The notes beneath the pieces were generated by a model, which did not search any database, was not told the origin of the DNA, and was given only the letters and a program-made list of their open reading frames with translations. A program made the position numbers and the translations under genes. Below are positions 10,234 through 22,334 of a DNA stretch of 64,000 nucleotides, piece by piece (within the stretch, counting starts at the first letter, position 1; every line of letters begins with the position of its first letter). Source of the DNA: Xestospongia muta (lineage: Eukaryota; Porifera; Demospongiae; Haplosclerida; Petrosiidae); contig OY848929.1 in assembly GCA_963693285.1 (NCBI GenBank), positions 808,501-872,500 on the forward strand. The letters are read 5' to 3'.

Positions 10234-12729
10234 ATGGCTCAAGGAAATAAAAGGGAGAGAGAGGAGTGGGATCATGAACCTGATGATCACGTGAGCAAGA
10301 AAGATCACTTGGAGGAAGAAGCCAAGTACAATTTATATATTATTAAAAACAAAATATCTGCAGGACATCTTAATCATTTAAAGACGCTATCTTTAAAGAA
10401 TGGATTCATTGTTTCGGAAACATATGAGTTAGTATTATGGTCATAATGTTTTCAATATTCCCTTATTGCCATAGTAACAGTGTGACACATGTGGTTACAG
10501 CACTTCCAACCTTAGAGCGTGTTAAGGATGTTTTAAAGAGGTTAAGAAGATTTGTAATTTTATTGAGCTACTTCATTTTCTGAAAAATAGTTCTTGTTTG
10601 GATAATGTGGAGATAGTCACTCTAGAATGTTAGTAATAACATGTAAATATTATAGCTGATGTCAAGAGTATATAGCGTTGTCTTGCTAATGTCTTGCAGG
10701 GCTTACTGCTAGCTTCATTGAGGGTAAACCAGTTCAAGTAACAGAACGATATCGACTTATGAGAACAAGGTGATGGTCATGTGATAACCATGTGAGATAG
10801 ATATTTTCTATGCAACAGTACTGAAAATGAAGGGATTTCAACAAAGACACCAATTCAGATTAAACCCTCAATGTCTGAAGCAGTAAATATGTCAATAGGA
10901 AATACTAATACATTGTCTTTATTTACTAGGTGACTGAATATGAATGTCAAAGACCTACTTTATTGACACACTCTAATCCTCATATCACTGTGAGCTAAAG
11001 AGAGAGAGAGAGATCTGATGTTCTTTTCTCTTTATATACAGGAAGCACTTGAACTGTTAGAAAAATATTATCAATATATTGACCATAAACAAAATGATAC
11101 AAGAGCACTTGCATTTAGACAAGCCTCTTGTACAATCAAAGCGTTACCAAGGTAACATTTTAATGATACAATTGTAGTGAGACAGCTGTATGTATTGGAA
11201 CACTTTGTAGACGAGTGAAGAGGATTGAAGAAGTTGCCAACTTACATAGGATAGGAAAACATTCTAGTAGAGTGATTGAGGTTAGATGGATGAATAGATG
11301 GAGCTAATGGACAGATGAAAAGATGGATGGATAGAACTGACATACTTTTTGTAGGAGATCGTTGTAAAGGGAGAATCTAAAGAAGTCAAAGAGATACGTT
11401 GTAGTGAATGGTTCCAGTGTATGGAGGTAAAGTACATAATGTTTTCTCCTTTACTTGTTATGTCTTTAGTTATTTACTATGATTTATGGGTGTGGTCCAG
11501 CTACTGCTGATAAATGGTACAAAAAAGGTTTCCGTACTATTAATGAATTAAGAGAATGTAATGATCTTACGCTCACAGAAACACAAAGACTAGGTAAGTT
11601 TTCTAATAAAGAATGAACAATTGATAATATAATATATTAGGATTATTGTATTATGAAGATATTTCTAAACCAATACATAAATCTGAAGTAGAAAGGATCA
11701 CTGACTTCATTCAACAAGAGGTATAACTGTACTATCTATCTATTACAAGTCTTTGTTGCTGTAGGTAAGAGAATGCTGTCCTGGAGCCACTGTTGAAGCA
11801 GTAGGAGGATATAGAAGGTACTGAAATGAAACATGATATTAACACCTTACTAATGCAATGTTAATGTATTCTCATATTTAATTATAACATCTTACTAATG
11901 CAATGTTAACTTATTACAGAGGAAAATCACACAGCCATGATGTTGACTTGCTATTATCACATGAGAGCTCTACAGTTACTAGTACACTTCTTGAGACACT
12001 CCTCTCTCATTTTAAGACTAAAGTAAGTCTTCTAGTGGTCAGCTCTAGTGAGCATATTAGAATCATGTATCATAGAATCTTTTGATTCATGCTGATGTAA
12101 ATGCTGGACAAAATTACTTGGCAAACATTGTCAGTACACACGAGAGCTCTGTTCTTCCAAGCAGCAGCTCCGAAGGACATCAAAGGTGATTGTTATAGAG
12201 TGAAGTTATGACTTAAGTCTGTAATGGATAGTATTTATAGAATATGATATTCTAGTTCAGAATTATCTGATATCTTTCAGGAGAGTAAAGTTTGATCATC
12301 TTGATAAGGCATTTTGTATCATGAAATTACAGCTGAAAGATGATGACAGCAAACAACAAGAAAATACATTGACAGTTATCAGACGAGTTGATCTCATTGT
12401 GACACCTCCTGAACAATATCCCTTTGCCCTTCTCAGCTGGACTGGCTCAAAGGTACCAACCACTCAATATGTTGTTAAGTGCTCTCCCTATTGGAATTGT
12501 TTAGCAATTTAATCGCTCATTGCGAAGATATTCTGTAAGAGAGTGTCAAAAGACAGTCACTGCTCATGGAATATTTGATATAATTGAAGTCAGTCAGAAT
12601 CAGTAGTTTGTGATATGTGAGTCAATGTATTCTTTTTTGTAGAGAAAATTTTTACCAGCCAAGACAGAAAAGGACATATTTGATATTTTAAAATTAAAAT
12701 ATTTGGATCCCTTTGAGCGCAACTGCTAG
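10234..12729 (+). CDS. POLM: DNA polymerase mu / TdT-type family X polymerase
   Basis: Seventeen exons with consistent phase: 10234..10427, 10475..10540, 10591..10628, 10700..10769, 10819..10882, 10930..10989, 11042..11151, 11211..11280, 11355..11426, 11470..11593, 11641..11720, 11765..11817, 11920..12022, 12076..12185, 12281..12452, 12505..12588, 12643..12729; 518 residues (human Pol mu 494, TdT 509). An N-terminal BRCT domain (about 30-115) includes SVTHVVT and EWLTASF. The lyase-like 8-kDa domain follows EYECQRPTLLTH, a Pol mu/TdT signature. The palm has GGYRRGKSHSHDVDLLLSH with the two metal-binding Asp of DVD, and the third Asp in RRVDLIVTP; the thumb has FALLSWTGSK and FNRSLRRYSV. The BRCT domain and these motifs favour mu/TdT over lambda or beta. 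The expected role is gap filling in non-homologous end joining in the nucleus. Mu versus TdT cannot be decided by eye. Confidence 0.9.
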
Positions 12730-12879
12730 TCAGGTTTTAAACTCTTAAAATATTTTTAGCAACTCAAAACTCTATAATAACATAATGAAAATGAATTTTT
12801 AATAGAAGGGAATTTTAATATATATATATATAGATAATTTATCTAGCTCTTCACTCAGTTTGGACCTTGTTACTTTGTC

Positions 12880-14100
12880 TTACATCTTGTTTCTCTTCTT
12901 CTGTTTAATCAAAGCACGCGACACAAACTCTGAAGATGTTGCAGCACTTTGAACAACACCATAATTTAACTCTGGTGCATTTTGTTCCATCTCTTCAAAC
13001 ATAGCTACTGTGATATCTGACATATTTTGAGCTTTGGCATATGAAGAAGCTGCGCCACTTTGTTTCTGGGTCCGGGTCTCACTGCGTTGCAGATAAAAAT
13101 GACTGATCATATGATACACTATTCCTTTGCCCCACTCAAATGAAATAATGACTGGATCAGCACCATAGCGACGCTTGAGTTCATTGGAACGTACGAGCAC
13201 TTTAACCTTCTTCTTGTCTAAGATTTCAATTGGATAAGATGATCCCTCTAACCACCAAACTGGGGCAGCATCCTTCTCCTGATCAATAAAACCTTTAAGA
13301 ATATCGTCTTCCTTATCAACTATCTCCACGGAAACGACCTCGTCACCTGATGATTGACCATTGTACTTGACAGTATTTGGGAACCCCACCTCAAGGACAT
13401 ATTTCAAGGCCCAATCAGTTGTAATTAACATACCACCTGACTCTACAAAACCTGAGAGTTTACGAGCAACATCTGGAGGGAAACTAGAGGGACAGTTGAC
13501 GTAGACAGTTTGTTCAGGTTTGAGTTCCATTTTTTTAAGTTGTGCTGGAGTGACGTGGGCAAAAGGGACTCCGATAGCATTAAGAACTAAATGGATATGG
13601 TCATAGGTTCCCTGAACACATACAATGTCACTCTCGGCAACAGAATCCAGGATGGTGACATCTTCTGGGTTCTCTCTCTCCATACGTTCACGTACAAGCT
13701 GTTTACTAATGCTGTAAGCAGCACTCATTTCTTTGGATCCAGGAGTGTTACTGGTAACATTACTAGCACCTAAACTGTAACTCATTTGTTGAGGAGGTAA
13801 TAAATCTAATGGCCCTTGTTGGATTTGTAGTTCTTCATCATAGGAGTCTAATGAAGGCATTGGACTTAACTAGTGAGAGTGAGAGAGAAAGAGAGAGAGA
13901 GAGTGAGTAAATAGAATATTAGCAACATAGGTTTGTCTGATACTTGCTTGGCCCCCCTTGTGGACCCATACCTCTGCAATATTCTGCTGTTCCTGAAGTG
14001 GAGGAGGCTGAAGAGCTTCTTCAAAAGATTGAGGATTTTCTGTATCGGAGCCATGACTCAACTGACGCCCAAACAACACTTTCTTTACCCAACTTGCCAT
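12880..14100 (-). CDS. Unrecognised 372-residue protein
   Basis: Two exons, 14100..13972 and 13869..12880, joined in phase 0 through a GTATGG donor. I chose MASWVKKVLFGRQL as the start; an in-frame ATG 12 codons upstream (14136) is possible. The first ~100 residues are polar and Pro/Gln-rich. The C-terminal ~270 residues look like a folded alpha/beta domain (DSVAESDIVCVQGTYDHIHL, QTVYVNCPSSFPPDVARKL, FVESGGMLITTDWAL, FEWGKGIVYHMISHFYLQR). The GGMLITTDWAL-type strand and the spacing resemble class I glutamine amidotransferase/ThuA-like folds, but I see no catalytic triad and do not name a function. Its 3' end lies 150 bp from the convergent polymerase gene. Confidence 0.75.
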
Positions 14101-14163
14101 TTTTGACACTGTGGAATGTAATGACCCTACTTGCAAGGAGCCACACCCTTAATAATATTATTA

Positions 14164-15729
14164 TTAAGTATTAGTATCACAAGTTAATATATGTTTAGAC
14201 AGTATAATTTCTACATCGTAACTGTTCTCAATTCCCCATCGATATTTCTCTGACACTCCATTATTCCATCGTACCTGTACGTAATTGTCTTCAATTTTTC
14301 GAGTGATTGTGCCTATTGAACCTTTAGGAACAAGTTGATCTCCATAGACCCAGTCAGGACCTTTGCGAACTTTGGTATATTGTATATCACCTGGACCTAC
14401 ACAGAAGGGATGTGTTTTAACATCAATGTCACGAAATTTTAAAAGGATTTGATGGGGTCCTCCACACACTGGAGAGAAGCGAATGTGCCCTTGAAAAGGT
14501 GATGTCCAATCTATGGCTGTAGTACCTAACATACAATCACTAGCTTTCCCATATTTGATAACTATATCTGCTTCTAGAGGCATCAATAACATCTCTAGAT
14601 CAATTTTTGGGTTTGAAATGGAAAATGTCGCATCAAATACCTTTCCAGGTTGCACTTTAGGTGGAATCTTAACAGTGAATACAAAACTATCATATACATT
14701 TACAATAGCAGGTAAGGCACTTTTCAATGCTTTAGAAATTTCCTGAGGTTTTGCAGATCGAGAAAAAAGTGGAATCTGTGAAGCTATTTCTTTTATTGTT
14801 TCTTTGTCCATTGGTAAATCAGTAATTGTTTGAAATCGTTCGTGTAATTGAGAGGTGAGAGAAAGATAAACATTTTGATGACACTGAGAAATCTTGTTCT
14901 TAAAATCAATAGCAGTTTGTATACTAGCAAGATCAAATTCTTTGGCATTTCTTGCAGCCCACAATTGTTTATTAATCTTTGTGTTAACTTCTTCAATTTG
15001 GTGTACAAGGAGGTCTTTTTGATGACTTACTTCATCAATAAAATGTTTGGCATCAGTTTCAATTGATGCTTTTAGAGTTTCAAAATGCTTCTCAAGACTA
15101 ACTTCAAACTTTTCCAAACTTTGCAAACAGTTTTTATAATGAGAAAATTTTTGAACTGAGGCTCCATATGACACAGAAACCATTTGCTGTTCATGTGCAA
15201 AAGCTTCATTAAGGTCCTTTGAAATATCATGATCTTGATGGTCAAACACAATGCAATAAGCACATAGCAAAGCATGGCAACTTAAACAATAGAACATACG
15301 AGGCTGTGAGTTGTGTTTAATACATAATAGTGTCTTACAGAAAGATTCATTGTCTTCAATAGGTCTTATATGGTGTTGTCGAAAGGGAATAAGGGTTTTG
15401 TGGAGATCAACACACTTTGAACACAAGACAGATTGACATTCATTGCATTGTGAAATGGCAGCATTTTTTTCTACACAGAGTTGGCACTTCTTATCCACTG
15501 CTTTAGTAGAGCAAGGAACAGTAAAATCATTAGGAAAGTCATTAAGACCGTCAATAGAGGGTATGCTATGACTAGTCCTACAAACAGGACAACTTATCGT
15601 TGAGTTTTTAACCGGGCATCTCTGAAGACACTTGAGACAAAATGTGTGCAAACAGGGTAACAGTTTTGGATTTTCATAAGTGTCAAGACAGGCTGGACAA
15701 CTAGGAGAAGCATCACCACCAGCAGCCAT
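14164..15729 (-). CDS. TRIM-like RING/B-box E3 ligase with filamin-type and MIB/HERC2 domains
   Basis: One intronless frame, 521 residues from MAAGGDASPSCPACLD; an upstream in-frame ATG (15825) would add 32 residues. The RING finger (CPACLD...CLHTFCLKCLQRC...CPVCR) occupies about residues 11-50. A first B-box (CQLC...CNEC...CSKCVDLH) and a second (CIKH...CLSC...CAYCIVFDHQDH) follow, then a coiled coil (~200-330). A filamin/Ig-like segment (about 345-445) contains FTVKIPPKVQPGKVFDATFS and RFSPVCGGPHQILLKF. The C-terminus (VRKGPDWVYGDQ...VRWNNGVSEKYRWGIENSYDVE) matches the MIB/HERC2 domain. Expected to be a ubiquitin ligase; substrate unknown. TRIM2/3/71 relatives carry NHL repeats where this protein has MIB/HERC2. 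Confidence 0.85.
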   Translation of the reverse strand: MAAGGDASPSCPACLDTYENPKLLPCLHTFCLKCLQRCPVKNSTISCPVCRTSHSIPSIDGLNDFPNDFTVPCSTKAVDKKCQLCVEKNAAISQCNECQSVLCSKCVDLHKTLIPFRQHHIRPIEDNESFCKTLLCIKHNSQPRMFYCLSCHALLCAYCIVFDHQDHDISKDLNEAFAHEQQMVSVSYGASVQKFSHYKNCLQSLEKFEVSLEKHFETLKASIETDAKHFIDEVSHQKDLLVHQIEEVNTKINKQLWAARNAKEFDLASIQTAIDFKNKISQCHQNVYLSLTSQLHERFQTITDLPMDKETIKEIASQIPLFSRSAKPQEISKALKSALPAIVNVYDSFVFTVKIPPKVQPGKVFDATFSISNPKIDLEMLLMPLEADIVIKYGKASDCMLGTTAIDWTSPFQGHIRFSPVCGGPHQILLKFRDIDVKTHPFCVGPGDIQYTKVRKGPDWVYGDQLVPKGSIGTITRKIEDNYVQVRWNNGVSEKYRWGIENSYDVEIILSKHILTCDTNT

Positions 15730-16287
15730 TGTGTGATAAGTCACATGACGTACAGTAAATGGTCTGGTGAGGCCAGCCCAGCCCCCTTGCTTAGAGAGGA
15801 AAGGTCTGGTACTGCATGCACGCATAGTACAGTTGTCCCCTTACCAACCATTCCTGGGGAAACCACAGCAGTCTATTGAACTTATGCCTGACAAACCAAA
15901 TTGTTATTATGTTTGAGTGTGGCTGCAAACTGCTTTGATCTAATGAAAGATCTGCAAGTGAATTACAACTTTTATTTAATCTCACTAAAGATGTTCCGTT
16001 AGAATTGCATAGAGAAGAAGGGGCTGGGCTAGTTTACAAGACATTGACATTAATACATAACAAATTAACAATAGTTTATATAAATTTAAATTACTTTTCG
16101 ACAACTGTAACATAGATGTACTGCCAGACCCTTTTTCTCTATGCAAAGGAGCTGGTCTCACCAGACTAATGACAATCATAACAAGATTCATTACTTTACG
16201 CTTGCAACACATGTACAGATGAGTTATAAATTGACAAAAATAAAATTGATTTTTTTAATGATGATTATAATTTTCACTACAGACTCT
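15730..16287. other. Intergenic upstream of the TRIM-like gene
   Basis: No supported exon. Small minus-strand frames at 15791-15985 and 15985-16212 lack homology features. The TRIM promoter should lie here; TCACATGACGTAC near 15741 is an E-box/CRE-like string of unknown meaning. Confidence 0.4.
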
Positions 16288-17623
16288 TTAAATAAGTTTC
16301 TTCCACATTTCATCAAAATCCTCTTTCTTCACTTTTATAAGAGTGTGACATAATGTCCAATATTGTTTAATGGTATCCAAAATATACTCATTATTGGATT
16401 TTTGATGGTCATATTCACCTTTTAATGGAAATAAAATACAGTTACATGTTACAAATCAATCTACATAGACACATACCATTGATACAAATTTGTATAGTAC
16501 GTCCCAATACAATGTAGTAGAGCAGATCCAGCTCATGTTTAATAATAGGAAAGGCATTAAGATAACCAGACACCATGGGAGTGATAGATGTCAGAGGTTC
16601 CTTATCTCTTGTTCCCATCGCTTCAACTAACAAGATACCTAACTCAAAGATGTGACAAGAATGGACACAATCTCCAAAATCGATTACTCCATTAACTTTT
16701 TCATCGATTACAATGATGTTCATTAGGTTACCATCATTGTGTATGATACCTTGACTTAGACCAGGTAATTGTGAGAGAACATGAGTCTCAAAATCTTCGA
16801 TACATTTTTGGCAAATTTCTTGTTTCTTAGGATCTTCTAAACTCGGTAGATACTGACGAAGACAAGCAAAATATTTAAGATCAAATCTATAGAGCCTCTC
16901 TGTTATTGCTTTGTTCTGAAACTTCTAAAAAACAACAAAAGGTTTGCAGTTTCAACATCCTAACATAAACCACTGACTGACCTGCAGTTTGTTATTCATT
17001 GAGCCAAAATAATGACCAATATTAAAGAGGAGTTTGTTTGATATGGGGACGTTTACAGCTACTTCACCTGGTACATAGTGTAATACCATAAGACAATAGT
17101 GATGTTTTTTTGCAGTTGAAGTCTGTTGTAAATATCTTTGAAGATTTACATATCCTTGGTCATCAACAGTAAACAAAAGAGATTGTCCTCTTGTAAAATG
17201 ACTCAGTTGTATTATAACATCTTCATCTAATACCAAAACACTATGATTACTAACAGCCCTGACAGGAAAAGAGCAGTTATAACCGCAAACATAAAGAAAC
17301 TTCATCATTTCTCCGATACCTTGAATAAATTCTACATTTGATGAGTCATCCCAGTTAAATACTTTAAGGATGAATTCGTTATTAGATGTGCGAAACGGTT
17401 CTTTATCTGAAGCTGAATGAACAGCAGTAATATCATCAACATTGTCAACAGTAAGTAAACCTTGAAAATAATAGTTTCTATCTCCCCAACTATCGAGCTC
17501 TTTAATGGAGGAAGTATTTACTTCTATAAAACGATAAAACTGACCGAGAAGATATGTTATACTATCAGAAGGAAAGCGATCAGGTTTAACGACGGCCATA
17601 TAATGCGGCGTAGACACTCCCAA
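16288..17623 (-). CDS. HYKK: Aminoglycoside-phosphotransferase-family kinase, hydroxylysine-kinase-like
   Basis: Exons 17623..16982, 16924..16477 and 16418..16288, phases consistent, 406 residues (an internal ATG at 17599 could be used). The N-terminal lobe has ELDSWGDRNYYFQGL, like the SYDD(Q/R)NF strand of AGPHD1/HYKK, and NEFILKVFNW with the nucleotide-binding Lys. VLHYVPGEVAVNVPIS matches the hinge and following loop. The catalytic loop is IIHNDGNLMNIIV (His-Asn-Asp and downstream Asn) and the metal-binding motif is GVIDFGDCVHSCHIFELGI. These fit GTP-dependent phosphorylation of 5-hydroxylysine in lysine/collagen breakdown, but substrate specificity is inferred from family likeness only. 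Confidence 0.75.
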
Positions 17624-17712
17624 TAATAATACATTCTATTTTTAGTAGATAGTATACTATTTTTAGTAACAAAAACATGTCATGTCGCTTTGTAAAATAT
17701 TGAAATAAAATC

Positions 17713-20284
17713 TCAGTCCATTCTTTTATATTCACCCGTATCCAGATCTTTAGCCATAAGAAGACCAGGTGGAGCATTAGGTACAGCATGTTTTAGCCAC
17801 ATTCTTTTGATCACAGAGTCCTGAACAAGAGAGAGACAAGATGAATCATACAAAGATCACAAAACATCCAGATTGATGAAGACACTACTTTAAGATACAT
17901 ACAATATCAGTCAACCAAAACAGTCAAACAAAAGCAGTAGTTATCACAGAGATGAAGGAATTTGAAAGGGATACTACAATATCAGTGACAGAATGGTCCT
18001 AGCAAGCAGTCAAGCTACATTTTATTTTAATCAATCTGGCAACACTAGATAAAGATAGAGGTTGAAGTCACAATTATAATTACCGAGAGATAATTAAGAG
18101 CTTGTTTAGTGATTTTTGTACACCCAGAAACGTACAATTCCTCCATATGTGGACAATTATTAGCGAGTGCTAAAATACACCTATCAGTTAAATCATGTAC
18201 TCCAGCTAAAGCCAACATTACTAGTTTATTGCAACATTTTGCCAATTCACAAATGCTCAGGTCAGTAAGTTGACAATTTCTAACACTACAATGAGTTAAG
18301 TGAGGACAGTTGTGAGCCAATGTCACAATAATATCGTCTATAATGTCTTTTAGACCAGCTAACAAAAATGTCTCCAAGTTGTAGCAATTTGCGACTACAA
18401 ACTCAACTACAAGTGGAGAAATCTACCAGAAATAAAAGAGTAAATGAGAGAGATATATTATGTTTGTTTACATGTTTTGAGCCTGAAAAAGCCAGGTGTC
18501 GGAAATTTGGGGCACGGACTGGATCCTGAAACATTGGACTCAAATCAGTACCAGTCAACTCACGCATATTTCTCATTCCCAGAAACTCAAGACATCTAGT
18601 TTTAAAAAGGAAAATTACTCTCCATTCATGTATATAATAATTACTTTACTTTAAATACTTAGATATTGTTTTACAAGAAAGGTCAGTGAGAGATGGACAG
18701 CCAGAAATATCAAGTTCAATTAGTATTTCTCCAAGTCCAGAACAAATCTGTAAAACAAGAAGCTTTACTTCAAGGAACATTCAATAGTAGCTGCTTGTAA
18801 TGGATTGTTAATATAATAATTGAACACATAATGAATAACTGGTCCATTAATTAATATGGGACACTTAACTGACCTCTTCCAATTGTTTGTCAGTGATAGA
18901 GATTCCAGCTAAAAAGAGGTGAGTGAGATACTCACAAGATGCTAGAAATTCAACAGTAAAATCTCCAAATGTATTAGCCATCAAATCTAGTGATGAGAGT
19001 CTTTCTTTGGCCTTCAATGTCGAGATAAGGGTATCAATAATTGACGGAGAAATCTTATAGCAGAATGAAATACTCAATGATTCCAAGACACAGTTTTCAG
19101 CCATCTAAATAGAGGTCATATAATTTGCATATAAGAGAACTACTATACTTGTACAAGTCCTGAACCATCAAGTTTTACACAGCCATCGAAAGTAACTCTA
19201 AAAACAAATAAGACAAGGTCCACTTTTGCATATAGTAGTGATGAACAGGCAATATGACTTGGGGCTCACTTTTTTAGTTTGTGACAATTTCTTGATAAGC
19301 ATAATGTTGACTCACTCGTTATTTGAGCATTCTCTGAACAATTAAGTTCTTCCTAAAAAAATGAAATATAAATATAAAGCTCACTCTCCCCGTTTCTATA
19401 CCAGCATGGGTCCCAGACTTTCAGCTACAGCTTTTATTGCAGTATCAGTTAGTTTGTGCATTTCTGATATGTCAAGAATCTCTACGTTTGGACATTTCTG
19501 TATCAAATCTATAAAGCCTTTATCTCTGACGAGACTACAACCATTTAAAGCTAGTTCTTTGATAGACTTTGATCCTAGTCTCCTAAAACCTTCACCTGTA
19601 ATACGTTTTAGGTTTGACAATTTGAAATACTCTACTTTTAGAAATAGCTTTAACTTTGAGAGAGCTTCTAATCCTTTGTCTAAAAGAAATGGACAAAGAA
19701 ACAAAGCAAGAAATTTAAACAGATATTATATTTGTATTAGCTGCTGCTATCAGCACAATACCTAGTTTAACATAAGCTACTGTCTATCTTTACTAAATTT
19801 CACATGCAACAAACAAGTAGTTTGGCTACTATCTGTGCTATAAATGAATCAACAGAAAGAGTAATTAATAGTTGCTTAGATAATTCACACCTGTAATGGA
19901 AGGACAGGCATTAATTATCAGAGAGAGAGGTTCACAATAACACCGACCAAGTAGTTCCATTGTCTGGTCATTGATTTGATCACAGTGACTAAAATTAATA
20001 CGTTTCAAGTTATCAGAGAAGAGATGATAGGAGATTGTGGGAAGAAGTTCTGATGTAAAGAGATCTGAGACGAGAAAACAAGCACAATAATTATTGAAGT
20101 TCTATCTTTCCATTAACTATTTATTATAAGGAAGGATTCACTGGTTAGACGTACTGTGCCAACACATTCTTTCTAGCAGCATCTCTTTGTGTCTACGACT
20201 GATTCGAGAAGTAAGGTGACTCGTGAAGGAAGTGAGGTTCCTTGCAATGAGAAAAAGACACAGCTCTTCTAATGTTTTTACCAT
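17713..20284 (-). CDS. Leucine-rich-repeat protein (AMN1/FBXL-type cysteine-containing LRRs)
   Basis: Ten exons with consistent phase: 20284..20155, 20064..19891, 19679..19402, 19352..19270, 19197..19155, 19104..18874, 18747..18659, 18595..18472, 18422..18084, 17820..17713; 532 residues. Repeats of the form LxxLxLxGCxxLTDxxIxxL appear throughout (LKRINFSHCDQINDQTMELL, ALNGCSLVRDKGFIDLIQKC, LVMLALAGVHDLTDRCILAL, MEELYVSGCTKITKQALNYL). A helical N-terminus (MVKTLEELCLFLIARNLTSF) could be a degenerate F-box, but I see no clear one. The last exon (KRMWLKHAVPNAPP...EYKRMD) is outside the repeats. A substrate-adaptor or scaffold role is plausible but unproven. Confidence 0.8.
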
Positions 20285-20384
20285 AGTTTATCAAGACCTA
20301 CTGAGAGGAAGAAGGTGGAGCTAGTTCGTGGAAGAATTTCAATACATACCTGTTTTTACGTAGATATAATTCCACTTTAAAACT
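20285..20384. promoter_or_regulatory. Bidirectional promoter region LRR gene / Kelch gene
   Basis: 100 bp separate the divergent start codons. No TATA box is apparent. Confidence 0.45.
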
Positions 20385-22334
20385 ATGGAAGGTGAGCTCG
20401 AAGAGGAGACAAGTGAAGACAACGTTTTTATAGAAGAGAATCATGACACTAGATGTTTCCACGAAATGGCACAACTGTGGTATGACAAGAAATTTTGTGA
20501 CGTTCATTTGATGGTCGTGGATACGTTTGGTACAACAACAGCGGCCATATTAGCTCATCGTATTGTACTGGCTTCAGTCATACCATATTTTAAGGCCATG
20601 TTTGAAGAAGCAAACGGGACCGAGGTCACATTACAAGACCACAAAGTTGCACCTGTAAAAACACTTGTAGAATATGCCTACACTGGTAAAGTGACCATCA
20701 CCTATGAAACTGCAAAAGATGTCCTTATCTCTGCTGAAAGATTTGGTTTGACAGACATTGTTAATTTTTGTGCACAATTTATTGGCCGACATTTATCGCC
20801 AGAAAATTGTTTAGGGATACGTGAATTTGCTTCTGAACAAGCATTACACGATCTTCATGAATTGGCAAAGACGTATGCAATTCAAAATTTCTCAGCTGTT
20901 TCAAGAGGTCAAGAGTTCATTCATCTATCAGAAAAGAAAGTGGAAGAGTTGATTCGAAGTGATGACATACACGTAGACATCGAAGAAGATGTCTACCATG
21001 CTTTAACATTGTGGATATTTCATGACGAAGAAACAAGGCAACAGCATGCAGATATACTTTATAACCATGTCAGGTTTCCTTTAATGTCAGAAAAGTTTCT
21101 GAACGAGGTTGCGTCTACCAATCAATACCTTCAGACACCAAAGGGTCGTTTATATATCAAAGATGCCTACGAATACCGCAAAAATCCCGGCATGATCATC
21201 TTTTCAGATCCAAAGAAGACTCAACCTCGAAGAGCTATACAAGGGGTCATATGCATAGTGGGTGGAGTCAATGATAGCAGCCTTAACGATGTCACTCTTT
21301 TTAACCCTCATGACAACGAATGGAAAGAAGGTCCTAAAATGCATTATCGTCGCTCGAGACTCGGTGTGGCCCTGCTTCAAGGAGAGCTGTACGCAGTGGG
21401 CGGGTACGATCTTGGATACTCATTAGCAACTTGTGAGAAATATTGTCCTGGCGAAAACTCGTGGAGAGAAATTGCTAGTCTCGATACACCAAGACGCAGT
21501 TTAGCTTTAGTTGCCATGGGCAAGAGACTGTTTGCTCTTGGTGGTTACACCGGATCAGTGTACTTGAAATCAGTGGAGATCTATAATCCCGGTACAGATG
21601 AATGGTCACCAGGACCACCAATGTTGGAGCCAAGAAGTGAACTGTCAGCTGTATTTTTAGATGAACGGATCTATGCCATTGGCGGTAACAATTCTAGTGG
21701 TCATTTAAATAGTGTGGAACGATTTGATGTTCTTAATAGAAGGTGGGAGTCAGTAGCTCCTATGATTGCACCAAAAACTGGAGCAGGTAAGTAAAGAGAT
21801 TTTTTTCCTGTTAGCTATTTGCTAATCAGTTTATCCAACCTCTCTCTTTCTTTCTCTCTCTCTCTCTCTTTTCTAATACTTGACATTACCTTTCTGCATG
21901 ATTACTTTTTATTTACAGCTGCATCAATCCTTGGTGATGAGATCTTTATCAGTGGAGGTAAAGGAGAACACGAAGTCTATAATATGGCAGAGTCTTATGA
22001 TCCTGAGACAAATTTATGGGAGGCTATCTCTAGTCGAATGATGGAGCCTCGAGTGGGATTAGGTAAGTAGTAACATAATATATATAGCCTTATCTTAGAT
22101 TCACTGCAACATGATTGGTATAGACACAATTTACTATTTTTATCTTACCTAGCTTTGGTGTCTCTGGGGAATATGATTTATGTAATGGGAGGTTCCAATG
22201 GATCCGAGTATCTCAGTTCAGTTGAGTACTATGATCCCAGTAAATTAAGATGGTTGGAGTCAACACCTTTACCATTCCCACGATTTTCAGCAGCAGCTGT
22301 GACAATTTCCAGAAGAGAATTAGTGGAAAATTGA
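20385..22334 (+). CDS. BTB-BACK-Kelch protein (KLHL family, CUL3 adaptor)
   Basis: Exons 20385..21786, 21919..22062 and 22153..22334, phases 1/1, 575 residues, the usual KLHL length. The BTB domain (about 25-140) shows FHEMAQLWYDKKFCDVHLMV, AHRIVLASVIPYFKAMF and YTGKVTI. BACK (about 145-245) has CLGIREFA and LYNHVRFPLMSEKFL. Six Kelch blades follow with GG doublets and Tyr/Trp spacing (VICIVGGVNDSS, LYAVGGYDLG, LFALGGYTGS, IYAIGGNNSS, IFISGGKGE, IYVMGGSNGS). Expected to bring substrates to cullin-3 ubiquitin ligase. Orthology within KLHL is not resolved. Confidence 0.92.
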
